A stretch of 64,000 nt of DNA from Botrimarina colliarenosi (GCF_007859955.1 NZ_SJPR01000001.1:1493590-1557589), one strand, 5' to 3'. Positions 1-8,306 are shown, numbered from the stretch's first letter. Notes: generated from the letters alone by a model not told the origin. Translations and numbers: made by a program.

Positions 1-764
1 CGCTAGAGGGGACCGACACCGCTGCGACGATCCGTTCACGTCTGAAGCGGCAGCTCGCCACCACAGTCGCCGATCTCGATGTCGAAGGGGGCGAAGACGT
101 GACGGCCGAGGAAGTCCGTGAGAGCATCGACGACCTCGACGCCGCCGCGCTGGACGACCTTACGAAGCAGCTTATTGATGACGATCGTGAATCCGCCGCC
201 GAGCTGATCGCTTCGGAAACTGAGCTCTCACAGGCGGACGCCAATGAGCTGATTGACGGTGTCTACGAGGCGCTGGAAGAGCGGTACGGCGATCCCGACA
301 ACGACACCGGTCTCGCCGGCGACCTCCGTAGCCAAGCGATTGATCGGGTCGCCGAAGCGATCGTCGCGTTCGACGCGAAGGGTGGCGCCAACGTCTCCAA
401 GCAATCCGTGAAAGACGCGTTGCAGGATCTCGACAGCGAATCCCTCTCGGCGGTCGCGAAGGCCCTCTACAACGGCCGGACCGAGAAGGCGAAGGACCTG
501 CTCGTCGAGAACACGGACCTTGAGGAAGAGGAAATTAACGAGCTGGTGAAGGGAGCTTCCAACGCTTACCGAAGCCGCGCCGACGCGGTCGTTGAGGCCG
601 CCGACGAGACGACCGAAGCCGTCAGCACGTACGCTGCGGAGCTTCTCTGGGCCGCGTTTGCAACCACCGGCCTCGGTTTGGCCGCCGCCGTGCTCGGCGG
701 GTGGTGCGGCGCGGACACCTCACGGCGTTTGTACTACGAGGTCCGTGAGGTCCATAAGGACTGA
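1..764 (+). CDS. membrane-anchored protein with two helical repeats (5' partial)
   Basis: The reading frame is open from base 3 through the window edge, so the N-terminus lies outside; the GTG at 99 is only an internal candidate start. Two acidic repeats of about 60 residues follow each other (coding about 99-290 and 400-570). Each has the pattern V-x3-(S/E)V-(R/K)-(E/D)-x-(I/L)-x-DLD, then an acidic linker, then a helix ending near ELI/ELV. The C-terminus has one hydrophobic segment, rich in Ala, Gly and Leu, at coding positions about 640-715, with a Gly-Gly-x-Cys-Gly-Ala end and a short basic tail. This suggests a soluble helical domain tethered to the membrane. I do not recognise the family and assign no function. 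A small hydrophobic gene follows 59 bp downstream on the same strand. Confidence 0.75.
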   Translation, partial: LEGTDTAATIRSRLKRQLATTVADLDVEGGEDVTAEEVRESIDDLDAAALDDLTKQLIDDDRESAAELIASETELSQADANELIDGVYEALEERYGDPDNDTGLAGDLRSQAIDRVAEAIVAFDAKGGANVSKQSVKDALQDLDSESLSAVAKALYNGRTEKAKDLLVENTDLEEEEINELVKGASNAYRSRADAVVEAADETTEAVSTYAAELLWAAFATTGLGLAAAVLGGWCGADTSRRLYYEVREVHKD

Positions 765-823
765 GCGAGCCCGACGCCGCGACGGTGATTCACTCAACCC
801 TCTCTACCGCTCAGGAGCTTCCC

Positions 824-958
824 ATGCGTTTCGGACTAATCGGCACCGTTATTGTCATCCTGCTGATCGCCGCCCTATTGCAAAACGTCGCCATCGGCGG
901 CGTAGGCGGATTGATCCTGCTGGTCTTGATCATCCTGCTGTTGATGGGCCGGATTTAA
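824..958 (+). CDS. 44-residue hydrophobic peptide, DUF3309-like
   Basis: The ATG at 824 is preceded by a Shine-Dalgarno AGGAG at 813-817. The 44-residue product is almost entirely hydrophobic: one membrane segment at residues 4-20, a Gly-rich turn (GGVGG), and a second segment at 28-42 ending MGRI. This two-segment layout, with a C-terminal run of Leu/Ile and a final G-R-I, resembles the small DUF3309 membrane peptides of many bacteria, whose role is unknown. The gene is short enough to be missed by gene callers, but the start, ribosome-binding site and membrane pattern agree. Confidence 0.65.
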   Translation: MRFGLIGTVIVILLIAALLQNVAIGGVGGLILLVLIILLLMGRI

Positions 959-961
959 TCC

Positions 962-980
962 GCCCCGCCGGCGGCGGGGC
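962..980. terminator. GC-rich hairpin after small membrane gene
   Basis: A perfect 8-bp inverted repeat (GCCCCGCC / GGCGGGGC) with a 3-base loop lies 4 bp after the stop of the small hydrophobic gene and before the convergent dehydrogenase. There is no T run, so it would be a weak or bidirectional terminator. Confidence 0.4.
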
Positions 981-1009
981 TCGTCCCACTGCCGGCTCGT
1001 CAAACGATT

Positions 1010-1933
1010 CTACACAGAGCGATCGTCGTCCAGTGTGTCGACGATCGCTTTGCGTATGATGGCCGCGCTACGGCGGAAGGCGTCGGCCTCGTCGTCGTTC
1101 AGGTCGGGTTTCATCCAACGCGCCACGCCCGTGCGGCCGACCACGACCGGCACGCTGAGGCAGACGCCCGACACGCCCAGGTAGCCATCGACCAGCACCG
1201 AGAGGGGCATCGTGTGGCGAGAGTCGTTCGCGATGCAGTCGATCACGTGCGCCGCGGCCATCGCGATCGCGTAGTTGGTGCAGCCCTTCAGGTCGAACAC
1301 GTCGAGACCGGCGCGGGTGGCGCGGGCGACCATCTCTCGGCGGTCGGGGCGGTCTTCGAGCGGTTCGCCGCCGGCCGAGGCGCGGCTGAACGCGACGAAC
1401 TGGCTCTCGCCGTGCTCGCCCATCGTGTAGGCGCGGATGTCGGCCGGGTGGATGCCGACCTGCTCGCCAACCAGTTCGCGGAAGCGAGACGAGTCGATGA
1501 TGGTGCCGGTCCCCATGACGCGGCTCGGCTCGAAGCCCGACAGCCGGATGGCGTGCCAGGTGAGCACGTCGACCGGGTTGCTGAGCATGAGGATCTTGGC
1601 GTCGGGCGACGCGGCCGCTAGCGGCGGGATCAATTCGCGCATCAGCCGGGTGTTGGCCACGGCCAAGTCGAGGCGGTTGTTGAAGCCGTCCTTCCATGGC
1701 GCCGAGGCGCAGATCGCTAGCACGTCGGAGCCGGCCGTCTCGGCGACCCCGCCGGCGCGGATCGCGATGTGCTGGTCGACAAACATCAGGGCGTGTTGCA
1801 GGTCGAGTGCGTCGCCTTTGGCGACCTCGGGCGTGCGGTTGACGAGGACCAACTCGTCGGCCAGCTCTTTGAGCATCAGCGTGTAGGCGAGCGTCGAGCC
1901 GACACGGCCGAGTCCGATGATAGAGACTTTCAT
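1010..1933 (-). CDS. L-lactate/malate dehydrogenase family protein
   Basis: NAD-dependent 2-hydroxyacid dehydrogenase of the LDH/MDH superfamily, 307 residues, interconverting a 2-keto acid and an L-2-hydroxy acid in the cytosol. The start at 1933 puts the Rossmann motif GLGRVG at residues 7-12, the usual distance; a longer frame to 1972 adds an unrelated tail. The catalytic His is in MGEHGES (H174), the substrate Arg is at the end of GTGTIIDSSRFR (R152), and the loop Arg is near residue 87. Two positions are unusual. The acidic NAD-ribose residue after the second strand is Asn (VNRTPE, N32), and the substrate-specificity loop reads APWKDG, with Trp80 where LDHs have Gln and MDHs have Arg. 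The substrate may therefore be a bulkier 2-keto acid. Single gene, convergent with the upstream small gene. Confidence 0.85.
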   Translation of the reverse strand: MKVSIIGLGRVGSTLAYTLMLKELADELVLVNRTPEVAKGDALDLQHALMFVDQHIAIRAGGVAETAGSDVLAICASAPWKDGFNNRLDLAVANTRLMRELIPPLAAASPDAKILMLSNPVDVLTWHAIRLSGFEPSRVMGTGTIIDSSRFRELVGEQVGIHPADIRAYTMGEHGESQFVAFSRASAGGEPLEDRPDRREMVARATRAGLDVFDLKGCTNYAIAMAAAHVIDCIANDSRHTMPLSVLVDGYLGVSGVCLSVPVVVGRTGVARWMKPDLNDDEADAFRRSAAIIRKAIVDTLDDDRSV

Positions 1934-1995
1934 GGTTCGATCCGCGTTTAATAAGAACCGCCAAGACGCCAAGAGCGCCGGGGCTCGCCAAGGTG

Positions 1996-2067
1996 AGACA
2001 GGATTTACAGGAACGACAGGATCGTCGGTAATTAGAAGTAATCCCGTCGATCCTGTTGATCCTGTCT
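1996..2067. repeat. palindromic dispersed repeat (ACAGGAT type)
   Basis: The two arms carry repeated ACAGGA/TCCTGT blocks in opposite orientation (AGACAGGAT... at 1996 and ...GATCCTGTCT ending 2067). The element lies between divergent genes and runs into the region before the M24 peptidase start. It resembles the short palindromic intergenic repeats found in many GC-rich bacterial genomes. Confidence 0.5.
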
Positions 2068-2100
2068 AAAGCCTATCCCGTCAACTGCCGAGACCGCGTC

Positions 2101-3246
2101 GTGTCGCCAAAACCGCCCGCGATTACCGCCGATGAGCACCGCCTGCGGATCGCCAACCTGCAGCATCGGATGGCCGAGCAGGACGTCGACGCCGTGTTGC
2201 TGCCCGGCGGGGCGAGCCTGCGTTACTTTACCGGCGTGCGGTGGGGGCTGAGTGAGCGGCTGCTCGGCGCCGTGATCGGCCTTGAGGGGGGGCCGGTCTA
2301 CATCGCCCCGGCGTTCGAGGAGCCGAAGCTCCGGCAGTTGATGAAGGTCGAGGGCGAGGTCCGTACTTGGCACGAGGACGCGTCGCCCTATGAGCTCGTC
2401 GCACAGCTGCTCGACGAGTGGGGGTCAAAGCGGGTCGCCCTCGACGAGCCGACACCGTGGACCTTCCTGATGGGGTTGCTCGAAGCGGCGATAGACGTTG
2501 AATGGGCCGAGCCGCTCACCACGATCGCCGCTTGCCGCGCCGCGAAGAGCCCCGCCGAGATCGCTTTGGTGCGGTGGGCGATGGGGCTGACGCTCGACGT
2601 GCACCGCCGCGTCCATACGATGATACAGCCCGGCATGACCACGACCGAAATCGTCCGAGCCATTGATCAGATGCACCGCGATGGGGGGGCCGACGGCGGC
2701 AGCACGTTCTGTATCGTCGCGTTCGGCGACCAGTCCGCGTTCCCGCACGGGCCCGATGGCGAGCAGACCTTGCGTGACGGCGACACGGTCCTCGTCGATA
2801 CCGGCTGCACGGTCGAAGGCTACCATTCCGACCTGACGCGGACGTACGTCCTCGGCGAACCGACCGAGCGGCAGCGGCGGCTGTGGGCCGTCGAACGCGA
2901 AGCCCAACAGGCGGCGTTCGACGCGGTGCGTCCCGGTGCGGCGGCCGGATCGATCGACGACGCGGCGCGGGCGGTGATCGCTCGGCACGGCTTCGGGCCC
3001 GACTACCAGACGCCCGGCCTGCCGCACCGCACCGGGCACGGCCTCGGCCTGGAGATCCACGAACGGCCGTTCTTGGTGCGGGGTGACGAGACGCCGCTCG
3101 TCCCCGGGATGATCGCCAGCATCGAGCCGATGCTGTGCGTTTACGGCGAGATGGGCATCCGCTTAGAGGACCACTTCGTCGTGACCGACGACGGCGCGGA
3201 TTGGCTCTCGGAGCCGAGCACGTCGCTCGACGCGCCGTTCGGGTGA
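2101..3246 (+). CDS. M24-family metallopeptidase (Xaa-Pro peptidase-like)
   Basis: Predicted dinuclear-metal aminopeptidase of the pita-bread fold, 381 residues, cytosolic, probably cleaving Xaa-Pro peptides. An N-terminal creatinase-like domain covers residues about 15-145 and the catalytic domain about 150-375. All five metal ligands are present: D233 (VLVDTGC), D244 (YHSDLTRTY), H313 (RTGHGLG), E342 (SIEPML) and E356 (IRLEDH). The GTG at 2101 is chosen because the in-frame TTG at 2056 lies in a dispersed palindrome. The gene is monocistronic and converges on the lipoprotein gene downstream. Substrate choice among prolidase, Xaa-Pro aminopeptidase and creatinase-like enzymes cannot be settled from sequence. 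Confidence 0.85.
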   Translation: MSPKPPAITADEHRLRIANLQHRMAEQDVDAVLLPGGASLRYFTGVRWGLSERLLGAVIGLEGGPVYIAPAFEEPKLRQLMKVEGEVRTWHEDASPYELVAQLLDEWGSKRVALDEPTPWTFLMGLLEAAIDVEWAEPLTTIAACRAAKSPAEIALVRWAMGLTLDVHRRVHTMIQPGMTTTEIVRAIDQMHRDGGADGGSTFCIVAFGDQSAFPHGPDGEQTLRDGDTVLVDTGCTVEGYHSDLTRTYVLGEPTERQRRLWAVEREAQQAAFDAVRPGAAAGSIDDAARAVIARHGFGPDYQTPGLPHRTGHGLGLEIHERPFLVRGDETPLVPGMIASIEPMLCVYGEMGIRLEDHFVVTDDGADWLSEPSTSLDAPFG

Positions 3247-3309
3247 CGGCGCTTGCGGCTCAGCTTGCAGGGATTGCCCTCGGAAGCAGCGCGTTTTGAA
3301 ACGGCAAAA

Positions 3310-3374
3310 AACCGGGGCTAGCGCCCTGCGGCTGATTGAATCGGCGCATCAGCCGCAGGGCGCTAGCCCCGGTT
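3310..3374. repeat. perfect 27-bp inverted repeat
   Basis: Arms 3310-3336 and 3348-3374 are exact reverse complements over 27 bases with an 11-base loop, starting AACCGGGGCTAGCGCC. It sits between two convergent genes and could act as a bidirectional terminator. The sequence type (GGGGCTAGCGCC) looks like a dispersed planctomycete palindrome; a related fragment occurs near 56098. Confidence 0.75.
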
Positions 3375-3450
3375 CCCAATCACCGACCCACCTCCGAAAG
3401 TCGCGGAGCGGAAGGGGCAAGAACAGCGCTACTTCTGAGGGCGATCCTTA

Positions 3451-5220
3451 TTAGTTTGGATCGACGGCGTTGTGCTGGTCGATCGCGTCGGCGATCGCGT
3501 CGTCGCGGAAGCGCTCGCCGGCGACGCCCTGCGGGTCCCACGGGCCCTCGCTCCAGAGGAACGCCTTGTCGATTGGCGGCGTTGTGTCGGGGCCGTTCTG
3601 GAGGTACTCGCAGAGCGCGGCGTGGTACTGCTGGCGGAGTTCGGCCAGCGCCGGGTTGGTCCAGGGGCTGAGGCGGGAGGAGCCGCGGCCTTCGTACGGC
3701 TTGGCGGCCACCTCGGCCGGCGTGGCGTACACGGGGCCGTCGGCGCCGGGCCGCACCGTGTCGCCGCCGATGCCGGCCTCGGCGTAGACCAGGCGGGCCT
3801 CGGGCGGGAGGTCGCCGCCGAGCGAGCGGAGCTCCTGTAAGAAGTTCTGCGTCGCCTGTTGGAAGTCTTGCGGCGTCGGCGGTACGCTCACGGGGGCGTA
3901 GCAGGAAAAGGCGACGAAGTCGAAGGCGGCGAACAGTTCCGCGACCGCTCCGCGATTGATCGTCGCCTGATCGAGCTCACCGGCAAGGCCGCTCCAGTTG
4001 AGCGCGACGCCAAGCCGGACGCCCGCGGTGCGGGGGTTCGTGGCGAAGCGTTCGCGCAATCGCCGGACGAGCTGCAGGTAATCGGCGGGGTGCTCGAACA
4101 GCGAACGCCCCATCTCGCCCGAGAGCGCGAAATCGACGCGGGTGTCGGACGTCGCCCCGGCCTCGACGGCGTCGGCGAGCGGGTCGATCAGCAGCGACTC
4201 GTACGAGCCGGGCCCGATCACGTCGCCGGGGGCAAAGCGATAGAGGTTCCGCCATTCGTTGACGGGGCCGCCGGCCGGGTCGAGGTGCGGCAGCAGCGAG
4301 ACGTTGAGGCCACGGCGGACGGCCTGCCCGATCGCCGCCGCGAATGCGTCGCGGAAGCGGTCGGCCAGGTCGTCGGTCGCGACGGTGAAGTTGCTGGCGG
4401 ACTCCCAGGGGCCCCGGCGTGAGCCTTGCAGGCCGTAGGCGTCGATCGTGAGGTCCTCGTTGAGCCGGGTGTGCAACGTCGGCACGAACTGCACCCAGCG
4501 GTCGCCGGGCGGGGCGACAGCGACGATCTCGGCGGCGCGATTAACCCGCTCGGCCGCCGAATCAAGTGACTCCGCGTCGAACAGCATCACGGTCGGGCAG
4601 AGGGGCGCCCGCGCCGCGGGGCCGGCCGAGACGAGCCGGAACGGCCCCGGCCGCGTCAGCCGGGCGCCCGTGTCGTCGGCGGGCTGGTCCGGCGCCGCGG
4701 CCTCGTCGGCCGGCGAAGCCTCAGCGTCTGGCGACGCGTCAGCGGGCGGGGCGGCCTCGGCCCGCTTCGCCGCGGCGGCTTCCATCTTGGCGGCCATCTC
4801 CGCGGGGACGGCGGCCCGCAGTTTGACGAGACCCTCGTTGATCTTTTCGCGGATCGGCTCGAAGTCGAAGTCCTCGGGGAATGTCGCCTGGTGCATCGGC
4901 TTGTGGAGCTCGCCGAAGGCGTCAAGGAGCACGCCGGTGGCGTCGTCGAGCTCGGTCAGCTGCTGGTCGGTCAGCCCGGCCGGTTTGGCGAGTCGCTTGA
5001 TCGAGTTGAAGGTCTTGCCAATCTGGTGCAGCGGCCGGTCGGCGGACTTGGGGTCGTCCGCGTCGAAAGCGGCGAAGATCTCTTCGGTCTGCGATTCGAG
5101 GGCGACCAGGGCCTTGGGGAACTCGCTCGGGTCGACTGCGGGGTCGTTGGGGGCTTGGTTACAACCGAGCGGCAGAATCACAGCCAACGCGGCGAAGGCG
5201 AGAAGGGGATGACGCATCAA
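3451..5220 (-). CDS. large lipoprotein with glycosidase-like C-terminal region
   Basis: 589 residues with a lipoprotein signal (LPLGC at about residues 16-20), so probably anchored in a membrane. Residues about 30-150 are helical and charged, followed by an Ala/Asp/Pro-rich linker at about 150-190. Residues about 195-585 look like an alpha/beta barrel: alternating strands and helices with conserved-looking blocks SLLPHLD, FALSGEMG, GVALNWSG, FVAFSCYAP and VYAEAGIGG, then a C-terminal FLWSEGPWDP. The Glu in SGEMG and in YAEAGIGG occupy positions that could be the acid/base and nucleophile of a GH113/GH5-like glycosidase, but this is only inference. The start at 5220 fits the lipobox. An ABC-type binding protein gene lies upstream on the same strand. 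Confidence 0.7.
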   Translation of the reverse strand: MMRHPLLAFAALAVILPLGCNQAPNDPAVDPSEFPKALVALESQTEEIFAAFDADDPKSADRPLHQIGKTFNSIKRLAKPAGLTDQQLTELDDATGVLLDAFGELHKPMHQATFPEDFDFEPIREKINEGLVKLRAAVPAEMAAKMEAAAAKRAEAAPPADASPDAEASPADEAAAPDQPADDTGARLTRPGPFRLVSAGPAARAPLCPTVMLFDAESLDSAAERVNRAAEIVAVAPPGDRWVQFVPTLHTRLNEDLTIDAYGLQGSRRGPWESASNFTVATDDLADRFRDAFAAAIGQAVRRGLNVSLLPHLDPAGGPVNEWRNLYRFAPGDVIGPGSYESLLIDPLADAVEAGATSDTRVDFALSGEMGRSLFEHPADYLQLVRRLRERFATNPRTAGVRLGVALNWSGLAGELDQATINRGAVAELFAAFDFVAFSCYAPVSVPPTPQDFQQATQNFLQELRSLGGDLPPEARLVYAEAGIGGDTVRPGADGPVYATPAEVAAKPYEGRGSSRLSPWTNPALAELRQQYHAALCEYLQNGPDTTPPIDKAFLWSEGPWDPQGVAGERFRDDAIADAIDQHNAVDPN

Positions 5221-5275
5221 GAAACTCCAATCGTGTCAGTGAAGGCAGTGAAAAAAGGCCCGGTGGGGGCCTTGG

Positions 5276-6292
5276 CTAATTGTCTTGGGACGCGGGCAGC
5301 AACTCGGCGCGGCGCTCGAGCCCGACGCCCCGGTTGACGAAGCGGGAGTCGCTCGCCTTGGTCGGGTCGAGCTCGCCCGGCTTGAAGAGGCCCGCGGCGG
5401 TCATCGCGTCGAAGAACGCGGTGACACGCTCGCTATCGAGAGCGCCGACGCCCCCCGTGAGCGCGGCGCCCGAATCGACGAGCCCCCACTTCCGCATCAT
5501 GGCGATCGAGTAGTCGATCTGTCCCTGCGTCATGTCGCGGTTGTCGGCGAGGATCAGGCGGTTGGCCTCGGCGGCGTCGCCATAGAGGTACTCGTACCAG
5601 CCGATCGTCGAGGCGTCGACGAACGCCTGGACGAGTTCGGGACGCTTGTCGATGAGGTCTTGGCGGGTTTCGAGCAGGGTCGAGTAACTGGCCCACCCGT
5701 GGTCGGCGAGCAGGAAGACGTTCGGCTCCTTGCCGCTCGCTTCGAGGATGCGCCGCGGCTCGGCGGTGGCGTAGCCCTGGACGGCCCAGTCCTTGTGGAC
5801 CAAGAACGGCGCCAGGTTGTGGTTGTAGGGGCGGATGAGCGACCGCTGGAAGCCTTGCGACGTCTCGAGCCAGAGGAAGAAGCTGTGGCGGCCCGGCGCG
5901 CCGAGCAGCAGCGGCGCCTGCCTCAAGTCGTCCCACGTCTTGACGGGCCCGTCGGCGTGGCTGATCAGGCACTGCGGGTCGCGCTGAAAGTAAGCGGCGA
6001 CAACCCTTGTCGGGATGCCTTGCTTCACGACGTCGAAGGCGGGGATCAGGTTCGTTCCGATCAAGAACTCGGCCTGACCGACCGGCAACAGCGGGCGGTT
6101 ATTGACCATCGGCCCGCCGACACGGATCGACACGTCGAGACCGCGCTGGGCGTAATGGCCGGCGGCTAGCGCCTGGTAGAAACCACCCAATTCGGGCTGG
6201 GCTTTCCAGTTCAAAGCAAGCGTCACCTTCTCGGCGCCGCTAGCGACGAGCGGTGCGAGCGCCAACAGAAGCGGCAAGACGGGTCGAAGCAC
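5276..6292 (-). CDS. NMT1/THI5-like ABC substrate-binding protein
   Basis: Periplasmic solute receptor, 338 residues, with a Sec signal peptide (about residues 1-19, ending ASGA). The mature start VTLALNWKAQPELGGFYQA is the classic opening of the NMT1/THI5-like (ThiY/SsuA) family, which binds pyrimidine thiamine precursors, sulfonates or similar small organics. Further family features are the GLDVSI strand, a VGQAEFLIG block and a PELVQAFV helix. The permease gene lies upstream on the same strand, 201 bp away with a palindromic repeat between them. No ATPase gene is in the window, so the ligand and the full transporter are unresolved. Confidence 0.85.
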   Translation of the reverse strand: MLRPVLPLLLALAPLVASGAEKVTLALNWKAQPELGGFYQALAAGHYAQRGLDVSIRVGGPMVNNRPLLPVGQAEFLIGTNLIPAFDVVKQGIPTRVVAAYFQRDPQCLISHADGPVKTWDDLRQAPLLLGAPGRHSFFLWLETSQGFQRSLIRPYNHNLAPFLVHKDWAVQGYATAEPRRILEASGKEPNVFLLADHGWASYSTLLETRQDLIDKRPELVQAFVDASTIGWYEYLYGDAAEANRLILADNRDMTQGQIDYSIAMMRKWGLVDSGAALTGGVGALDSERVTAFFDAMTAAGLFKPGELDPTKASDSRFVNRGVGLERRAELLPASQDN

Positions 6293-6381
6293 GACGGAGC
6301 AGGGGCAGGGGGACGGTCCGGGGATCGCCCCAGTCTACCAATTTCCCCTTCCGCGGGATGGGAAGCCGCAAGCGGGGTGGG

Positions 6382-6453
6382 GAGCCGTCAGCGTCAGCGC
6401 CCGGAGTCGAAGCGGGTACCCGGCGCGACTCCGGGCGCTGACGCTTGCGGCTC
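6382..6453. repeat. imperfect inverted repeat, CTCCGGGCGCTGACGCT family
   Basis: Arms 6382-6409 and 6426-6453 pair with few mismatches (core CGACTCCGGGCGCTGACGC). A single arm of the same sequence recurs at 9198-9224 (ACTCCGGGCGCTGACGCT then TCCGGCTC), so this is a dispersed element and not a private terminator. Confidence 0.65.
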
Positions 6454-6493
6454 TCGAAGACACATGCTGCTGTCGAGCGCTGGTGGTTTCGTA

Positions 6494-7309
6494 CTACAGC
6501 GTCGATTCGTGCCAGCCGGCTAGCAGCCAGCGGCTGAGCAGGTGGGTCGCGAAGTAGCCGGCGATCCCGGTCAGGGCGATCAGCCCCAGGGCGGCGAACA
6601 TCAGCGGCGTGTCGAGGCGGTACTGCCCCTCGAACACCGCGGCGGCGAGGCCCGACTGCTTGCCGCTGGCCCCGGTCACGAACTCGGCGACCACCGTCCC
6701 GACCAGGCTCAGATTGACCGCGGTCCGTAGCCCGGTGAGGAAGTAGGGGAGGGCGGTCGGCGTCAACAGCAGCCACAGCCGCTGCCAACGCGTCGCCCCG
6801 TAGAGGTCAAAGAGGTCGCGGAGCCCGGGGTCGGCGCTCCGCAGTCCGACGGTCGTGCTGGCGAGGATCGGGAAGAACGCGACGATCCAGGCGCAGACCA
6901 ACAGCACGACCTGCGTCTGGGGGATCCACAGCATCAGCAGCGGCGCCATCGCCACGAGCGGCGTCACCTGGAGGGCGACGGCGTAGGGGAAAAGACTCAG
7001 TTCGATGAGGGGCGACAGCGAGAACGCCACCGCCAGCAGCAGGCCCCCCGCCACCGCGGCGGCGAGCGCCAACGCCATGGTGCGGACCGTCACCAGCCAA
7101 GCCGGCCCGAGGGTCGGCCACTGCTGGACCAGCGCTTCGGCGACCGCCGTCGGCGCGGGGGCGACGTAAGTGGGCACTCCCCGCAGTTGGATCAGCGCTT
7201 CCCACCCCGCCAGGGCGAGCAAGGCGACGACGGCGGGCGCCGCGATCCGGCCCCAGGCAAAGCGATGGCGGCTGCGGCGGTCTTGCGGCGGGGGAGTTGT
7301 GTCGGGCAC
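6494..7309 (-). CDS. ABC transporter permease, SsuC/ThiX-like
   Basis: Inner-membrane permease of the BPD_transp_1 family, 271 residues. A Pro/Arg-rich cytosolic N-terminus is followed by about six hydrophobic segments. The ATPase-coupling EAA loop is visible around LFDLYGATRWQRLWLLLTPTALP, with the conserved Gly and the downstream Leu-Pro. Closest in style to the permeases that import thiamine precursors, nitrate, taurine or sulfonates. It precedes the binding-protein gene on the same strand, so the two likely form one importer. A bulged hairpin (7331-7380) lies just upstream of the start and could be a leader structure; I see no TPP-riboswitch consensus there. Confidence 0.85.
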   Translation of the reverse strand: MPDTTPPPQDRRSRHRFAWGRIAAPAVVALLALAGWEALIQLRGVPTYVAPAPTAVAEALVQQWPTLGPAWLVTVRTMALALAAAVAGGLLLAVAFSLSPLIELSLFPYAVALQVTPLVAMAPLLMLWIPQTQVVLLVCAWIVAFFPILASTTVGLRSADPGLRDLFDLYGATRWQRLWLLLTPTALPYFLTGLRTAVNLSLVGTVVAEFVTGASGKQSGLAAAVFEGQYRLDTPLMFAALGLIALTGIAGYFATHLLSRWLLAGWHESTL

Positions 7310-7637
7310 CGACCGAGTCTAGGCCCGGCGGCGACGCCCCACAACTTCCGCCCCTGCCGTGCGAAAGTTGCGGGCGTCGCTAATAGCACCAGCTCTTAAA
7401 AGCACCGACCCGCCGGTCCTTAGCACTCGGCATAGGAAACGACGGGTCGGCATCTGCCCCACTTAATCAATCGGGGGAAGCCGCAACGATCTACATGAAA
7501 CCGAAGCGAAATGTGGACCGATGCAATCTTGCACCCCCCTCCGAGGCGTTGACGAGGCAAGCGACCCGAGCGGAGTACTACCGGGTCATGGATGTCCTCT
7601 TTGGGATTGGTTGGGATCCGTCCGATTACAGCCGACT
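7310..7637. other. intergenic region with two hairpins
   Basis: No convincing gene. A bulged inverted repeat at 7331-7380 (arms GCGACGCCCC... and ...GGGCGTCGC) lies upstream of the permease start, and a second one has arms CCGACCCG (7405-7412) and CGGGTCGG (7443-7450). They could be leader or terminator structures or dispersed repeats. Open frames here overlap the end of the phosphatase gene and show no family features. Confidence 0.4.
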
Positions 7638-8306
7638 TCACTCGTCAGAGTGGTTCCGAAGGCGCCCGTTTGCCGAGGCCTGCCACATCTGCCCCGTCGC
7701 GGCGTCGCAGGCCGTGAGCCACCCGCCGCCGTGGCAGTAGGTGTCGAGGCACCAGAGGTAGCCCCCGTCGAGGACCTCACCACCTTTCTGGGAGGAATGA
7801 CCGACAATCGCCCGCTTGCCCGAGACGTGCTCGGCGGGGAAGTGTTCCTGGAGGCTCTGCCAACGGAGGGCCTCGACGGGCTGGCGGTCGAGTGGCTCGT
7901 CCGCCACGTAGTTGGCGTGCGTGAAGAAGACCTCGTCCGCTTCGTAGTAAGGCAGACAGCGGTCGAGCAGGTCGAGGTGCTCCTGTGGAATCACCGAGAG
8001 GTCGCCGACAAAGCCGTACGAGTCGAGCGTCGCGACGCCGCCGTGGTGCAGCCACAGGTTCCGTGGGTAAGACCCCCGCAGGGCGCCGAGCATCATCTCT
8101 TCGTGGTTGCCCAGCAGCGGGATGAGCCTCCCCGAGGCGTCGATCTCTAGCAGCGTGTCGAGCACGCCCCGCGAATCGGGCCCCCGATCGACGTAGTCGC
8201 CCAGTGTCACGAGGCGGTCCTCCTCCTGCAGATCGATCACCTCCAGCAGCGCCCGGAGGGCGGCGCTGCAGCCGTGGATGTCGCCGATGGCGATCAGTCG
8301 GGGCAT
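7638..8306 (-). CDS. PPP-family metallophosphatase
   Basis: 222-residue phosphoesterase of the PPP/ApaH type, using a dinuclear metal centre to cleave phosphate from protein Ser/Thr or from diadenosine polyphosphates. The three signature motifs are intact and well spaced: GDIHG (residues 8-12), GDYVDRGP (37-44) and GNHE (66-69), with later metal His residues in FTHANYV and IVGHSSQ. The length is typical of bacterial PrpA/PrpE-like enzymes. The start at 8306 puts GDIHG near the N-terminus as expected. Divergent from the TVP38 gene, with a 163-bp shared upstream region. The substrate cannot be decided from sequence. Confidence 0.88.
   Translation of the reverse strand: MPRLIAIGDIHGCSAALRALLEVIDLQEEDRLVTLGDYVDRGPDSRGVLDTLLEIDASGRLIPLLGNHEEMMLGALRGSYPRNLWLHHGGVATLDSYGFVGDLSVIPQEHLDLLDRCLPYYEADEVFFTHANYVADEPLDRQPVEALRWQSLQEHFPAEHVSGKRAIVGHSSQKGGEVLDGGYLWCLDTYCHGGGWLTACDAATGQMWQASANGRLRNHSDE

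Noticed and set aside
3301..3380. A CRISPR-like or riboswitch element at the 27-bp palindrome
   Set aside because: Only one inverted repeat and no spacer array or conserved riboswitch core; it is best explained as a dispersed palindrome or terminator.
7310..7637. TPP riboswitch upstream of the NMT1/THI5-like importer
   Set aside because: The conserved CTGAGA and the second conserved core are not visible; only generic hairpins are seen.
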